DNA of 64,000 nt, taken from NCBI RefSeq assembly GCF_900116285.1, contig NZ_FPAJ01000006.1, positions 102,778-166,777 on the forward strand. The letters run 5' to 3'. This DNA comes from Sulfitobacter marinus. Lineage in GTDB: Bacteria; Pseudomonadota; Alphaproteobacteria; Rhodobacterales; Rhodobacteraceae. A model generated the notes under the pieces. The model did not search any database. It was not told where the DNA came from and saw nothing but the letters and a program-made list of their open reading frames with translations. The first letter of the stretch is position 1, and each line of letters starts with the position of its first letter. The position numbers were made by a program, and so were the translations under genes. Positions 51,594 through 60,397 of this stretch are shown one piece after another.

Positions 51594-53552
51594 TTATTCC
51601 TTTTGGGTCGCCCGTTTTGCGGCATAGGCGATGTAGAAGTCAAAGCTGTCCGGATTGGCCATTGAATCGCGGTTCACAACCTTTTCGGGATCTTGCCCAA
51701 GCAACAGTTTTTTCACCGGAACCTCAAGCTTTTTGCCCGAAAGGGTACGGGGTATTTCCGCGACCTCGATGATTTCGTTCGGAATGAAACGGGCCGAGAC
51801 GTTCTTGCGAATGGCCGCGTTGATCTTGTTCTTAAGCGCATCATCGACTGCCACGCCTTGGGCAGGTACAACGAACAACGGCATAAAGCTTTCGCGGCCC
51901 AGAAATTCGAGGTCAACGACAAGGCTGTCCACCACCTCGTCCAGACCTTCAACCGCTTGATAAATCTCAGCGCTGCCAAGGCGCAAACCTTTGCGGTTGA
52001 TGGTGGCGTCGGACCGGCCATAGATCACCGATCCGCCTTCGGCGTTAATCTCGATCCAGTCGCCGTGGCGCCAAATCCCGGGGTAGGTATCAAAATAGCT
52101 ATCGTGCAGACGGCTGCCATCGTCGTCGCCCCAGAAAAACAGCGGCATGGATGGTAACGGTTCGGTGCATACCAGTTCGCCCACGACGTCGGTCAGTTCA
52201 TTGCCGTCTTCGTCATAGGCCCGCACCGCATTGCCAAGGGCGCGACATTGCATTTCACCTGCCCGCACGGGCATCCCCGGATGGCCCAGAACGAACGCGC
52301 CTGCCAGATCGGTCCCGCCTGAAATAGGTGCGAGCCAGACATCCTGTTTGACGTCCCTGTATATCCAATCATAGGCGTCAGAGCTGAGCGGCGAACCCGT
52401 AGCCCCCAGTGATTTCAGCGCGCTTAAATCTACCTCTTCCCGCGGGGTAATCCCGGCCTTCATGCAACCGCTGAAAAACGCGGCACCAGCACCAAAGAAA
52501 TCAAGTCTCTCATCCGCGACGAACCGCCAGATCACCCCCATATCAGGATGGTTCGGTGCCCCGTCAAACATTGCGACAGTCGTGCCCTGGCCAAGGGCGG
52601 TGAACTGCGAATTCCACATGATCCAGCCCGAGGACGTGAGCCAGCAGTAGCGCCCGCCGCGTTTGAAATCATGGTGCAGCGATTGTTTGGCCGATTCCAG
52701 AATGATGCCCCCATGCCCATGCACGATAGGCTTGGGATTGCCCGTGGTGCCGGATGAATAAACGATCCATAGCGGATGATCGAACGGGACTTGGGTCGAG
52801 GTATAATCGACCTTGTCATGCAGTAAATCATCCCATTCGATATGCCCCGCTGGCAGGTCGCCGACAAATGGCACTGTGACGCATTGGATCAGGCTGGGCA
52901 GCTCTGTTTCGATCCCCGCCAAAATCTCGCGCCGGTCGATGGTTTTTCCGGCATGGACATAGCCATCTTGCGCGATCAGCACCTTGGGTTCGATCTGCTT
53001 GAAACGGTCCAGAATGGCAACGTGGCCCATATCCGGCGCGCACAGCGACCAAATCGCCCCGATGCTGGCGGTCGCCAGAAAGGCGATCATCGCGGTTTCG
53101 GTATTGGGGAGAACGGCAACAACACGGTCGCCTTTCTCAACGCCCATGCCGCGCAGACGTGCGGCCACACTAGCCACCTGCGCGCGCAACTCGGACCATG
53201 ACAACACCTTGCGGCCAAAGGTTTCCGACTGCACGATCAGCGCATCACCATCTAGCTGGCTGTCCACATGTTTCATGATTTGGTCAGTAAAGTTCAGCAT
53301 CGCGCCGGGGCACCATTGCGCACCCGGCATCTGACGTTTTGCCATCACTTTGCTGTAGGGCGCGCTGGCCTGAACATCCAAGAATTCCCAGATAGCACCC
53401 CAAAACGCCTCCAGATCATCGACGCTCCACCGCCACATGGCGTTGTAATCTTCGAACGTCAGCCCCTTGGTATCTTTCAAGAACCTCTCAAACGCGGCCA
53501 TGGTTGATGCGTCATAGCGGTCAGGTGCCGGCTTCCACAGGATTTCGTTCAT
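51594..53552 (-). CDS. aacS: Acetoacetate-CoA ligase
   Basis: A 652-aa adenylate-forming enzyme. The start MNEILWKPAPDRYDAS at 53552 follows GGAGCG. The N-terminal domain has the AacS-typical WSVDDLEAFWGAIWEFL. The P-loop is VYSSGTTGNPKPIVHGHGG, then GGTDLAGAF, YGRSDATINRKGLRLGSAEIY and a final LSGKKLEVPVKKLL. It converts acetoacetate to acetoacetyl-CoA. The thiolase at the window end could then split the product. Confidence 0.9.
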   Translation of the reverse strand: MNEILWKPAPDRYDASTMAAFERFLKDTKGLTFEDYNAMWRWSVDDLEAFWGAIWEFLDVQASAPYSKVMAKRQMPGAQWCPGAMLNFTDQIMKHVDSQLDGDALIVQSETFGRKVLSWSELRAQVASVAARLRGMGVEKGDRVVAVLPNTETAMIAFLATASIGAIWSLCAPDMGHVAILDRFKQIEPKVLIAQDGYVHAGKTIDRREILAGIETELPSLIQCVTVPFVGDLPAGHIEWDDLLHDKVDYTSTQVPFDHPLWIVYSSGTTGNPKPIVHGHGGIILESAKQSLHHDFKRGGRYCWLTSSGWIMWNSQFTALGQGTTVAMFDGAPNHPDMGVIWRFVADERLDFFGAGAAFFSGCMKAGITPREEVDLSALKSLGATGSPLSSDAYDWIYRDVKQDVWLAPISGGTDLAGAFVLGHPGMPVRAGEMQCRALGNAVRAYDEDGNELTDVVGELVCTEPLPSMPLFFWGDDDGSRLHDSYFDTYPGIWRHGDWIEINAEGGSVIYGRSDATINRKGLRLGSAEIYQAVEGLDEVVDSLVVDLEFLGRESFMPLFVVPAQGVAVDDALKNKINAAIRKNVSARFIPNEIIEVAEIPRTLSGKKLEVPVKKLLLGQDPEKVVNRDSMANPDSFDFYIAYAAKRATQKE

Positions 53553-54751
53553 GTCATCGCTCCGTGGATCAGCGTCTTGAGCTCGGGGCGCGCGGGGTAA
53601 GAACTGGACGGTGCCAGTTGCGTGAAGAAAACGACCGACAGATCCAGCACCGGATCGACCCAAAAGAAGGTTGAAGCCATACCGCCCCAGCTGAAATCAC
53701 CGACGCTGGAGGGCACGCGCACACGGCCGGGGTTCAGGACAACGGCACCGCCAAGGCCAAAGCCCATCCCTTCCATCGGCTGCTCGGCAAAGCTGGCTGG
53801 ACCCATCGACGCGATGTCACCCGGCAAATGGTTGCGCATCATAAAGTCGAGGGTTTTGGGCGAAATCAGCCCCGCCCCGCCGGTGCGCAGCATTTCGGTG
53901 AACTTGAGGTAATCGTCGATTGTTCCGACCAGCCCGCCGCCACCAGAATGCATTTGCGCATTTAGGAAGGGCGATTTTCCAGGTCGGTCAACGCAGCGCA
54001 GTGTGGGTTCTGCCGGTTTCGCTTCGTTCATCGCATAGGCACTGCCCGCAAGCGGTGTGTAGAGCGCGGCAAAACGTTCCTGCGTGCCGTCCGGCACAGA
54101 AAACCGGGTCTCATCCATGCCCAATGGCCCTAGGATTTCGTCGATGAAGAACTGTTCAAGCGTCTTGCCCGATACCACCTCGACCACGCGACCCAGTACA
54201 TCGATGCTGACCGAATATTCCCAGCGACTGCCTGGTTGAAACGCTAGCGGTAATGCGGCCAAGCGGTCGGTCATTTTGGCCAATGATCCTTGATCCGCAC
54301 GGAACAGAATATCGTGATCTTCCATCGCTTTGGGCAGCACGCCGGGATTGAACGGATAGCTTAGGCCTGATGTATGAGTCAGCAGATGATGCAGGGTTGG
54401 CGCCTGACAGGCTTCGGTCTGATCGATACTGGTTGCCCCCTGCACAAGGCAGCGCATATCACCAAAGGCAGGGATAAACTCCGACAACGGCGCATCTAGG
54501 TGAAACAGCCCGCGTTCCGCCAGCATCATAATCGCGACGGACGTGATCGGTTTGGTCATCGAATAGATCCGCGCAACCGTGTCACGTTCAAACGGTTTGC
54601 CGGTTTCTACGTCACGCAGACCTGTCGCGTTAAAATAGACCTCCTTGCCCGCTTGCGCGACCAGGACGGAACACCCGGCAAAGCGGTTCCGCGCGACATA
54701 GCTGTCCATCCAGCCGCCAATGCGGTCTAATCTATTGCAGTCAAAACTCAT
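53549..54751 (-). CDS. Serine hydrolase of the beta-lactamase/EstB family
   Basis: A 400-aa class C beta-lactamase-like protein. The SxxK motif is Ser64-Met-Thr-Lys67 (RIYSMTKPIT) and the YxS motif is in RWEYSVSIDV near 175. No signal peptide is visible, so it acts in the cytoplasm, which argues for an esterase or lactone hydrolase rather than a penicillin-degrading enzyme. It overlaps aacS by 4 bp. Its ribosome binding site lies inside a hairpin (54757-54790). Confidence 0.85.
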   Translation of the reverse strand: MSFDCNRLDRIGGWMDSYVARNRFAGCSVLVAQAGKEVYFNATGLRDVETGKPFERDTVARIYSMTKPITSVAIMMLAERGLFHLDAPLSEFIPAFGDMRCLVQGATSIDQTEACQAPTLHHLLTHTSGLSYPFNPGVLPKAMEDHDILFRADQGSLAKMTDRLAALPLAFQPGSRWEYSVSIDVLGRVVEVVSGKTLEQFFIDEILGPLGMDETRFSVPDGTQERFAALYTPLAGSAYAMNEAKPAEPTLRCVDRPGKSPFLNAQMHSGGGGLVGTIDDYLKFTEMLRTGGAGLISPKTLDFMMRNHLPGDIASMGPASFAEQPMEGMGFGLGGAVVLNPGRVRVPSSVGDFSWGGMASTFFWVDPVLDLSVVFFTQLAPSSSYPARPELKTLIHGAMT

Positions 54752-54756
54752 AAAAA

Positions 54757-54790
54757 ATCCTCCTGTGACGCATCAGCGCCTCAGGAGGAT
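54757..54790 (-). promoter_or_regulatory. Hairpin that hides the ribosome binding site of the serine hydrolase
   Basis: On the plus strand ATCCTCCTG (54757-54765) is perfectly complementary to CAGGAGGAT (54782-54790), with a 16-base loop. In the minus-strand RNA the 3' arm carries the AGGAGG site and is followed by a run of U and then the start codon at 54751. It can act as a translation-hiding hairpin or as an intrinsic terminator after livF. Confidence 0.6.
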
Positions 54791-54838
54791 GAGGCCGCCA
54801 ATAGCGACGTTTTTAACCTGCCTGAACGGCCCCGAGGA

Positions 54839-55543
54839 TCACACCTCGAGCCATTCCTTACGCACATCATCGCGGGCTTTGAGATCCGCTGGCGTGCCTT
54901 CGAACACGACCTGACCGTGGCCCATAACATAGACACGATCGGCGATATCCATGGCAATCGAAAGCTTTTGTTCGACCAGCAATGTTGAAATACCGCGGTT
55001 TGCGATCTCTTTGAGCACCTCGGCGACCTTTTGAACCATCTGCGGGGAAAGCCCCTCGGTCGGTTCGTCAATCATCACCAGATCAGGGTCGCCCATCAGC
55101 GTGCGACACATGGTCAACATCTGCTGTTCGCCCCCTGACAGAACCGACGCTTCGACGTCAGCGCGGCGGTCAAGGTTTTCAAACATCTCGAACATGGCCT
55201 GCATCGACCAACGTCCTGCGCCGTCCTTTTGGCCGGGTTTCAGACCCAGCGTCAGGTTTTGGCGTGTGGTCAGACCGGGAAAGATATCGCGGTTTTCCGG
55301 CACATAACCGATGCCCATATTCGCGATCTGGAACGCCTTTTTACCAGAGATTTCCTGACCTTGGAACTTGACCGAACCGTGGGGTTCGACCTCGCCCATG
55401 ATGGCTTTGCAGGTGGTGGAACGGCCAACGCCGTTGCGACCCAAAAGGGCAACAATCTCGCCCTCTTTTATATTTAGGTTCACACCCTGAAGAATGTGAG
55501 ATTTGCCATAATAGGCATGCATATCGGTGACTTCGAGCATCAT
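54839..55543 (-). CDS. livF: Branched-chain-type ABC transporter ATP-binding protein LivF (second system)
   Basis: A 234-aa LivF ATPase. Walker A is GRNGVGRSTT, where the usual AGKTT is changed: the Lys of GKT/S becomes Arg (GVGRST). Signature LSGGEQQMLTMCRTLMG and Walker B LVMIDEPTEGLSP are intact. The Arg for Lys in the P-loop is unusual and could weaken ATP hydrolysis, although LivG provides a normal site. The start overlaps the livG stop (TAATG). Confidence 0.87.
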   Translation of the reverse strand: MMLEVTDMHAYYGKSHILQGVNLNIKEGEIVALLGRNGVGRSTTCKAIMGEVEPHGSVKFQGQEISGKKAFQIANMGIGYVPENRDIFPGLTTRQNLTLGLKPGQKDGAGRWSMQAMFEMFENLDRRADVEASVLSGGEQQMLTMCRTLMGDPDLVMIDEPTEGLSPQMVQKVAEVLKEIANRGISTLLVEQKLSIAMDIADRVYVMGHGQVVFEGTPADLKARDDVRKEWLEV

Positions 55544-56304
55544 TAGTGTTCTGCCTCCAATGCGGCGCCTAAGTAGGCTTCTTGAACGCGTGCGTCTGCG
55601 CGCACGTCTGCGGGTGCCCCGGTGGCGATGATTTCGCCGTAAACCAGCACCGAAATACGGTCAGCTAGGCCAAAGACAACGCTCATGTCATGTTCAACCA
55701 TGATCAGTGTTTTGCCTGCCGTAACCTTGAGGATCAGATCAGTGATGTAATCGGTTTCCGTGTTGCTCATCCCCGCTGTGGGTTCATCAAGCATGATCAC
55801 ATCGGCACCACCGGCGATGGTAATCCCGATCTCAAGCGCGCGCTGTTCGGCATAGGACAACGTGCCAGCCGGCAGGTTGCGCCGTTCCAGTAGGTTGATC
55901 TGGTCCAGAATGGCCTCGGCCCCTTCGGTCAGGTCACGCTTGCTGTTGACCAAGTGCCAAAAGCTGTACTTGTATCCCTGCGCCCAAAGCAAAGCGCAGC
56001 GTACATTTTCAAACACGGTCATCGCCGGAAAGATGTTGGTGATCTGAAAAGACCGGCTTAGGCCTTTGCGGTTGATCTGGAACGGCTCTAGCCCCGCCAG
56101 ATTTTCGCCATGCAGTTTCACCGTGCCTGCCGTCGGTGCGAACCGCGCGGTAATCAGGTTGAACAGTGTCGATTTACCGGCCCCGTTCGGGCCGATGATC
56201 GCGTGACGTTCGGCTTTTCCGATGCTTAGATCAATGCCGCGAATAATCTCGGCTTTGCCAAAGCTTTTCTTGAGGCCAGTCAGTTCAAGGGCTGGTGTGC
56301 TCAT
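55543..56304 (-). CDS. livG: Branched-chain-type ABC transporter ATP-binding protein LivG (second system)
   Basis: A 253-aa LivG ATPase. The start at 56304 follows AGGAGG. Walker A is GPNGAGKST, then the LivG-type LSRSFQITNIFPAMTVFENV, a degenerate signature LSYAEQRALEIGITIAGG, and Walker B VIMLDEPTAGMSN. It overlaps the LivM gene by 4 bp. Confidence 0.9.
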   Translation of the reverse strand: MSTPALELTGLKKSFGKAEIIRGIDLSIGKAERHAIIGPNGAGKSTLFNLITARFAPTAGTVKLHGENLAGLEPFQINRKGLSRSFQITNIFPAMTVFENVRCALLWAQGYKYSFWHLVNSKRDLTEGAEAILDQINLLERRNLPAGTLSYAEQRALEIGITIAGGADVIMLDEPTAGMSNTETDYITDLILKVTAGKTLIMVEHDMSVVFGLADRISVLVYGEIIATGAPADVRADARVQEAYLGAALEAEH

Positions 56305-57641
56305 GATGCGCCTCCTGCTGTGTTTGCTTCGTTCCACGCTTCTTTCAGGGCCGGCGCTGTGGTTTTGGCGATGCCAAGCCCGATGACCGTCACGGCCCCT
56401 GCGATGATCCACGGGAGAATTTCATGGCTGTTAAAGGTCGTCCAGAACAGCGTCATTTCGACGTCTCCTGTGGCTGCGTGGCGGAAATGGAATGTCATTT
56501 CGACCAATGCCGCCAGCCCCAACAACCCAATCGCCGCCGGTAGCAACGTCTTGATATAGGGCATTACAAGGCCGCTGGCCTTGCCCAGTTTGAACGCGGG
56601 CACATGCATCATGATTAATCCGGCCAAACCGCCCGGAAAGAACATCACCGTCGCCACAAAAAGCGTACCTGCGTAAAACGCCCACAGTTCTGTCGAAAGG
56701 CTGAGAACGGTTTGCAGCAGGGTAAAGGCAATCGCCCCGATGATCGGCCCAAAGAAGAAACCAACGCCGCCTAAGAAGGTCACCAGCAAGATCACACCTG
56801 AGGATGCGGTATTGAGGTTTTCTTCGGTCAGGATTTCGTAGTTGATGGCGAAAAGACCGCCCGCAACGCCTGCGAAAAAGCCCGATGCGATAAAGCTGTA
56901 GTAGCGGACCCAGCGTGCCGAGTATCCCAAGAACTGTGCGCGTTCCGGGTTGTCGCGGACCGCGTTTGCCATGCGGCCAACGGGTGTACGGCTCCACAGG
57001 TACATAAGTGCTGCGGAAATCACGAGCCACGCAATCGTCAGGTAGTAGACCTCGATCTGCTGAAGGAATTCGACACCAAAGAACGGTTGCGCATAGGTGC
57101 GGTCGCCGCTGATCCCTTCTTCGCCGCCAAAAAAGGCCACGATGATCACAGAGCACGCCGCGATCAATTCACCCACGCCGAGCGAGATCATGGCAAATAC
57201 AGTGCCAGCCGACCGTGTCGAAAACGATCCGACAATCATCGCAAGGCCCATGCCGAACAATCCGCCAAAGACAGGCAGGATAACCAGCGGGATTGTCTCA
57301 AAGAAATCCGACATGTTCATGATGTGCATACAGGCGAACCCGCCCACACCCGCATAAACCGCGTGGCCAAAGGACAGCATGCCCCCCTGCCCCAACAGCA
57401 TGTTATAGGCCAGCGCGAACACGATGGTGATCGACATCTGGTTCATGATCGTCAGCGCCGAGTTGTTTGTGAAAAACATCGGCAAGAAAACCAAAACAAC
57501 AGTCGCAATCACCCAAGGGGCCAGCGTCAGCGTCATGGAACCTGCGCGCATTCTCTCGGACGCTTTTGCAGGATCAGTCGTAATTTGATCTTGCTCGCGC
57601 GCGCCTTCTGGAACGTCGTGTTTAGGGTCTGAAACTGTCAT
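56301..57641 (-). CDS. livM: Branched-chain-type ABC transporter permease LivM (second system)
   Basis: A 446-aa permease. The LivM core has GQGGMLSFGHAVYAGVGGFA near 84-103 and RDNPERAQFLGYSARWVRYY. A charged N-terminal extension of about 40 residues and an additional C-terminal helical part (to residue 446) make it longer than a typical LivM. It overlaps LivH and LivG by 4 bp each. Confidence 0.88.
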   Translation of the reverse strand: MTVSDPKHDVPEGAREQDQITTDPAKASERMRAGSMTLTLAPWVIATVVLVFLPMFFTNNSALTIMNQMSITIVFALAYNMLLGQGGMLSFGHAVYAGVGGFACMHIMNMSDFFETIPLVILPVFGGLFGMGLAMIVGSFSTRSAGTVFAMISLGVGELIAACSVIIVAFFGGEEGISGDRTYAQPFFGVEFLQQIEVYYLTIAWLVISAALMYLWSRTPVGRMANAVRDNPERAQFLGYSARWVRYYSFIASGFFAGVAGGLFAINYEILTEENLNTASSGVILLVTFLGGVGFFFGPIIGAIAFTLLQTVLSLSTELWAFYAGTLFVATVMFFPGGLAGLIMMHVPAFKLGKASGLVMPYIKTLLPAAIGLLGLAALVEMTFHFRHAATGDVEMTLFWTTFNSHEILPWIIAGAVTVIGLGIAKTTAPALKEAWNEANTAGGAS

Positions 57642-58594
57642 GACTGGCGCTTTCCGAAAAGACCTGCTGGGCGGAAGATGAGGATCAGCACCATCAGGAT
57701 ATAGGGTAGAATGTCAGCGATTTGCGGGCTTGTCAGGCTCCAGAAGTCGCGAAAGACGCTATCGCTTAGATTTTCAGGCGTTGAGATACCTATCGCGTTC
57801 AGCAAGTCTTCCATTTCGATATTGTATGATTTGGCAAAGGTTGTGATCCAACCGATCAGCAAGGATGCGACCAATGCCCCCCAAAGGGACCCGAGCCCGC
57901 CGATGACGATTGTCACAAACACGATAGAGCCAAGCACGAATGCCATACCCGGGAAGGTACCCAGAACGGGGCCGGCGATAACGCCTGCCAGACCGGCAAG
58001 TGCCGTCCCGACACCAAACACACCCATAAAGATCAACGGCACGTTGTGGCCCAAGGCCTCGACCGTGCGGGGATAGCTAAGGGCGGCCTGAATGATCATG
58101 CCAACGCGTGTCTTGGTCAGGACATAAAGCAGGCCAATAAAGATCGCGATCGAGATAAAGATCATAAAGATCTTATACGCGGGGATAGAGTTGCCCGATA
58201 TCGCGAAAGCAGTGAAATTCAACACCTCTGGCACCGAATAGGGCATCTGGTTCTTGCCCCAGATGAATTGCACCAGCTCTTCGATCAGCAGGGCCAAACC
58301 AAAGGTAAAGATCAGTTCCGGCACGTGGCCGTATTGGTGAACGCGGCGCAGGCCATAGCGTTCGACCCCTGCCCCCAAAACACCGACAATCAGCGGCGCG
58401 ATCAAAAGCCCCATCCAGAAGCCAACGGCAATACTGATTTGATAGGCGAAGTAAGCACCAAGCATGTAAAAGCTGGCGTGGGCAAAGTTTAGAACACCCA
58501 TCATCGAGAAAATTAGGGTCAGACCGGCGGATAGCATGAACAACAGCAATCCAGTTACCAGCCCGTCGATCAGATTGACGAGAATGAGGTCCAT
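57638..58594 (-). CDS. livH: Branched-chain-type ABC transporter permease LivH (second system)
   Basis: A 318-aa permease with GLTLIFSMMGVLNFAHASFYM near 24-44 and GLGSLWGALVASLLIGW later. The start at 58594 follows GGAGGGG; a longer frame to 58621 lacks a site. It lies 82 bp downstream of the binding-protein stop, separated by a hairpin. Confidence 0.88.
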   Translation of the reverse strand: MDLILVNLIDGLVTGLLLFMLSAGLTLIFSMMGVLNFAHASFYMLGAYFAYQISIAVGFWMGLLIAPLIVGVLGAGVERYGLRRVHQYGHVPELIFTFGLALLIEELVQFIWGKNQMPYSVPEVLNFTAFAISGNSIPAYKIFMIFISIAIFIGLLYVLTKTRVGMIIQAALSYPRTVEALGHNVPLIFMGVFGVGTALAGLAGVIAGPVLGTFPGMAFVLGSIVFVTIVIGGLGSLWGALVASLLIGWITTFAKSYNIEMEDLLNAIGISTPENLSDSVFRDFWSLTSPQIADILPYILMVLILIFRPAGLFGKRQS

Positions 58595-58636
58595 TAGGCC
58601 CCTCCAGGTGAGTGGTGGCAAAAACGAGAGAAAATT

Positions 58637-58663
58637 GGCCCGTCAGGATGTACCAGACGGGCC
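58637..58663 (-). terminator. Hairpin between binding-protein and livH genes, terminator-like
   Basis: GGCCCGTC (58637-58644) pairs with GACGGGCC (58656-58663) over an 11-base loop. On the minus strand it is followed by AATTTTCTCTCGTTTTTG. It stands just after the binding-protein stop and can act as a partial terminator that keeps permease expression lower. Confidence 0.6.
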
Positions 58664-58676
58664 GGAGAAACGCTGA

Positions 58677-59921
58677 TTATGGGCGCTTCATTTCGCAGGT
58701 GGTTGGGCTGTCCATCGACGCCATAACAACTGTGGATTCGGTGACAACACCGTAGTCCGAGTTATCATAGGTGAATGTCACACCTTCGTTGGTATGCGCG
58801 TTGATGTGCATATCCTGAATCGCTTGGTGATCTTGCGGACGCATAAAGACTTTGCCGCCCCACATGGTTTCGTATTCCATGCCCTCAAGCGCATTGGCAA
58901 TTGCGACTACATCATCAGCAGTGCCTGCTTCTGAAATCGCCTTGGCCAGCATCCCGATTGTGTTCGAGATACGCGACTGGTCGATGTTGCCGTCCGGATA
59001 TTTTGCTTTGTACGCGTTGTAGTAGTCAGACGCTTCTTGGCTGGCTGGCGGGTTGATTTGGCCTTCGCCCACCAAACGGATGATACCCTTACCGGATTCA
59101 CCAAATGCCGCTGTGATACCGGAACCTGCCGCATAGTAGGTGTAGATCGGGCCGGTAAAGCCGTTTTCGATGATGGACTTACCAAGGCCAAGCATGTCTG
59201 CGCCCCAGTTACCGGTGATGACCGCATCCGCACCCGAAGCAACGATTTTGCGGGCATATGGGGTAAAGTCTTTTACCTTGCCGATTGGGTGCAGCTCGTC
59301 ACCAACTATCTCGATGTCAGCGCGTTTTTCGCCAAGCATTTTGTTCGCGGCGGCGGAAACCGACTTACCAAAGGAATAGTCCTGGCCGATGATGTAGACT
59401 TTGTTGATGCTGTCGTTTTCGGCGATCACATCGGTCAGCGCGTCCATTTTGATGTCGGCGTTGGCGTCAAAACGGAAGTGCCAGAAGTTACACTTGTCGT
59501 TGGTCAATGCAGGGTCAACAGCGGCGTAGTTCAAGAACAGAACGCGGCTGTCGGGGTTACGGCGGTTATGCTTGTCAACGGCTTCGGTCAGCGCGTTTGC
59601 AACACCCGAGGAGTTACCCTGAACGATGAAACGAACACCTTGGTCGATGGCGACCTGAAGCTGGATGAGCGATTCCTTGGGGCTGATTTTATTGTCAAAA
59701 CCGATGACTTCCATCATCTGGCCATCCAGCAAACCGCCCTTTTCGTTGACCATATAGTCGGCTGCGAATTCAAACTGATGCAGGCCGTTTGTACCTGTGC
59801 TGGCAAAGGGACCAGACAGGGGGTCAATGAATGCAACTTTGATGTTTTCGGCAAAGGCAGCGCTGGCGCCTAAAACCAAAGAAAGCGCAGAAACAGCGCC
59901 CAGTTTAGTGATATTTTTCAT
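58677..59921 (-). CDS. Branched-chain-type ABC transporter substrate-binding protein (second system)
   Basis: A 414-aa periplasmic binding protein. The signal peptide spans about 1-24 (GAVSALSLVLGASAAFA). The mature N-terminus NIKVAFIDPLSGPFASTG is the LivK fold start. The start at 59921 follows GGGAGGA. Relatives next to acyl-CoA genes often bind aromatic or short organic acids. It is the first gene of the five-gene transporter operon, preceded by a 476-bp gap with a possible operator. Confidence 0.87.
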   Translation of the reverse strand: MKNITKLGAVSALSLVLGASAAFAENIKVAFIDPLSGPFASTGTNGLHQFEFAADYMVNEKGGLLDGQMMEVIGFDNKISPKESLIQLQVAIDQGVRFIVQGNSSGVANALTEAVDKHNRRNPDSRVLFLNYAAVDPALTNDKCNFWHFRFDANADIKMDALTDVIAENDSINKVYIIGQDYSFGKSVSAAANKMLGEKRADIEIVGDELHPIGKVKDFTPYARKIVASGADAVITGNWGADMLGLGKSIIENGFTGPIYTYYAAGSGITAAFGESGKGIIRLVGEGQINPPASQEASDYYNAYKAKYPDGNIDQSRISNTIGMLAKAISEAGTADDVVAIANALEGMEYETMWGGKVFMRPQDHQAIQDMHINAHTNEGVTFTYDNSDYGVVTESTVVMASMDSPTTCEMKRP

Positions 59922-60397
59922 TTTAATCCTCCCAAGGACGGCCCGGCGCTTTGATGCGTTTTTTATAGAATGCCAAGCCTTGGTCGAAGCCTTGCACAAT
60001 GACTTACATTGTCAAGCGCCTCCGTTCAAAAGTTGCGGTGATACGGGGCACGTTATGTCATATGTTGCGTCATCAAATTTTTGCACAATATCTCATCACA
60101 TTTGCCCCAACCGCTGATCATTCGAGCAGTGACGCCGTTAAGCAATTGTTATTTATATCGTTTCCCGATCGTTCAATATTTGGGGCGTTGCCAACAAATT
60201 GGACGACTTCCTGACAAACGTCCGCCAGACGATGAAGCCGATTTTTTTTCCCTTACGTCACTTTTTTTAACCGATGCTAACTGACCGCCGCCAAAACCGC
60301 TATCTTACTCGCAACAGGGCATAATTTTCGCGGAGAACGCGAATTCACATCTGAAATTTCACTTGATTCTGGTGGGAAACCTACTTTTCAGCTCGGG
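59922..60397. other. Promoter region of the second Liv operon, with an inverted repeat
   Basis: No gene is supported here. The repeat ACAATG (59996-60001), five bases, CATTGT (60007-60012) is perfect and is part of a longer imperfect repeat CTTGCACAATG / CATTGTCAAG (59991-60016). The remaining stretch is AT-rich. The neighbouring IclR gene is the natural candidate for the regulator. The IclR stop lies at the far end. Confidence 0.45.

Noticed and set aside
59999..60284. Small plus-strand frames upstream of the second Liv operon
   Set aside because: They overlap each other in different frames, have no binding sites and lie in AT-rich intergenic DNA.
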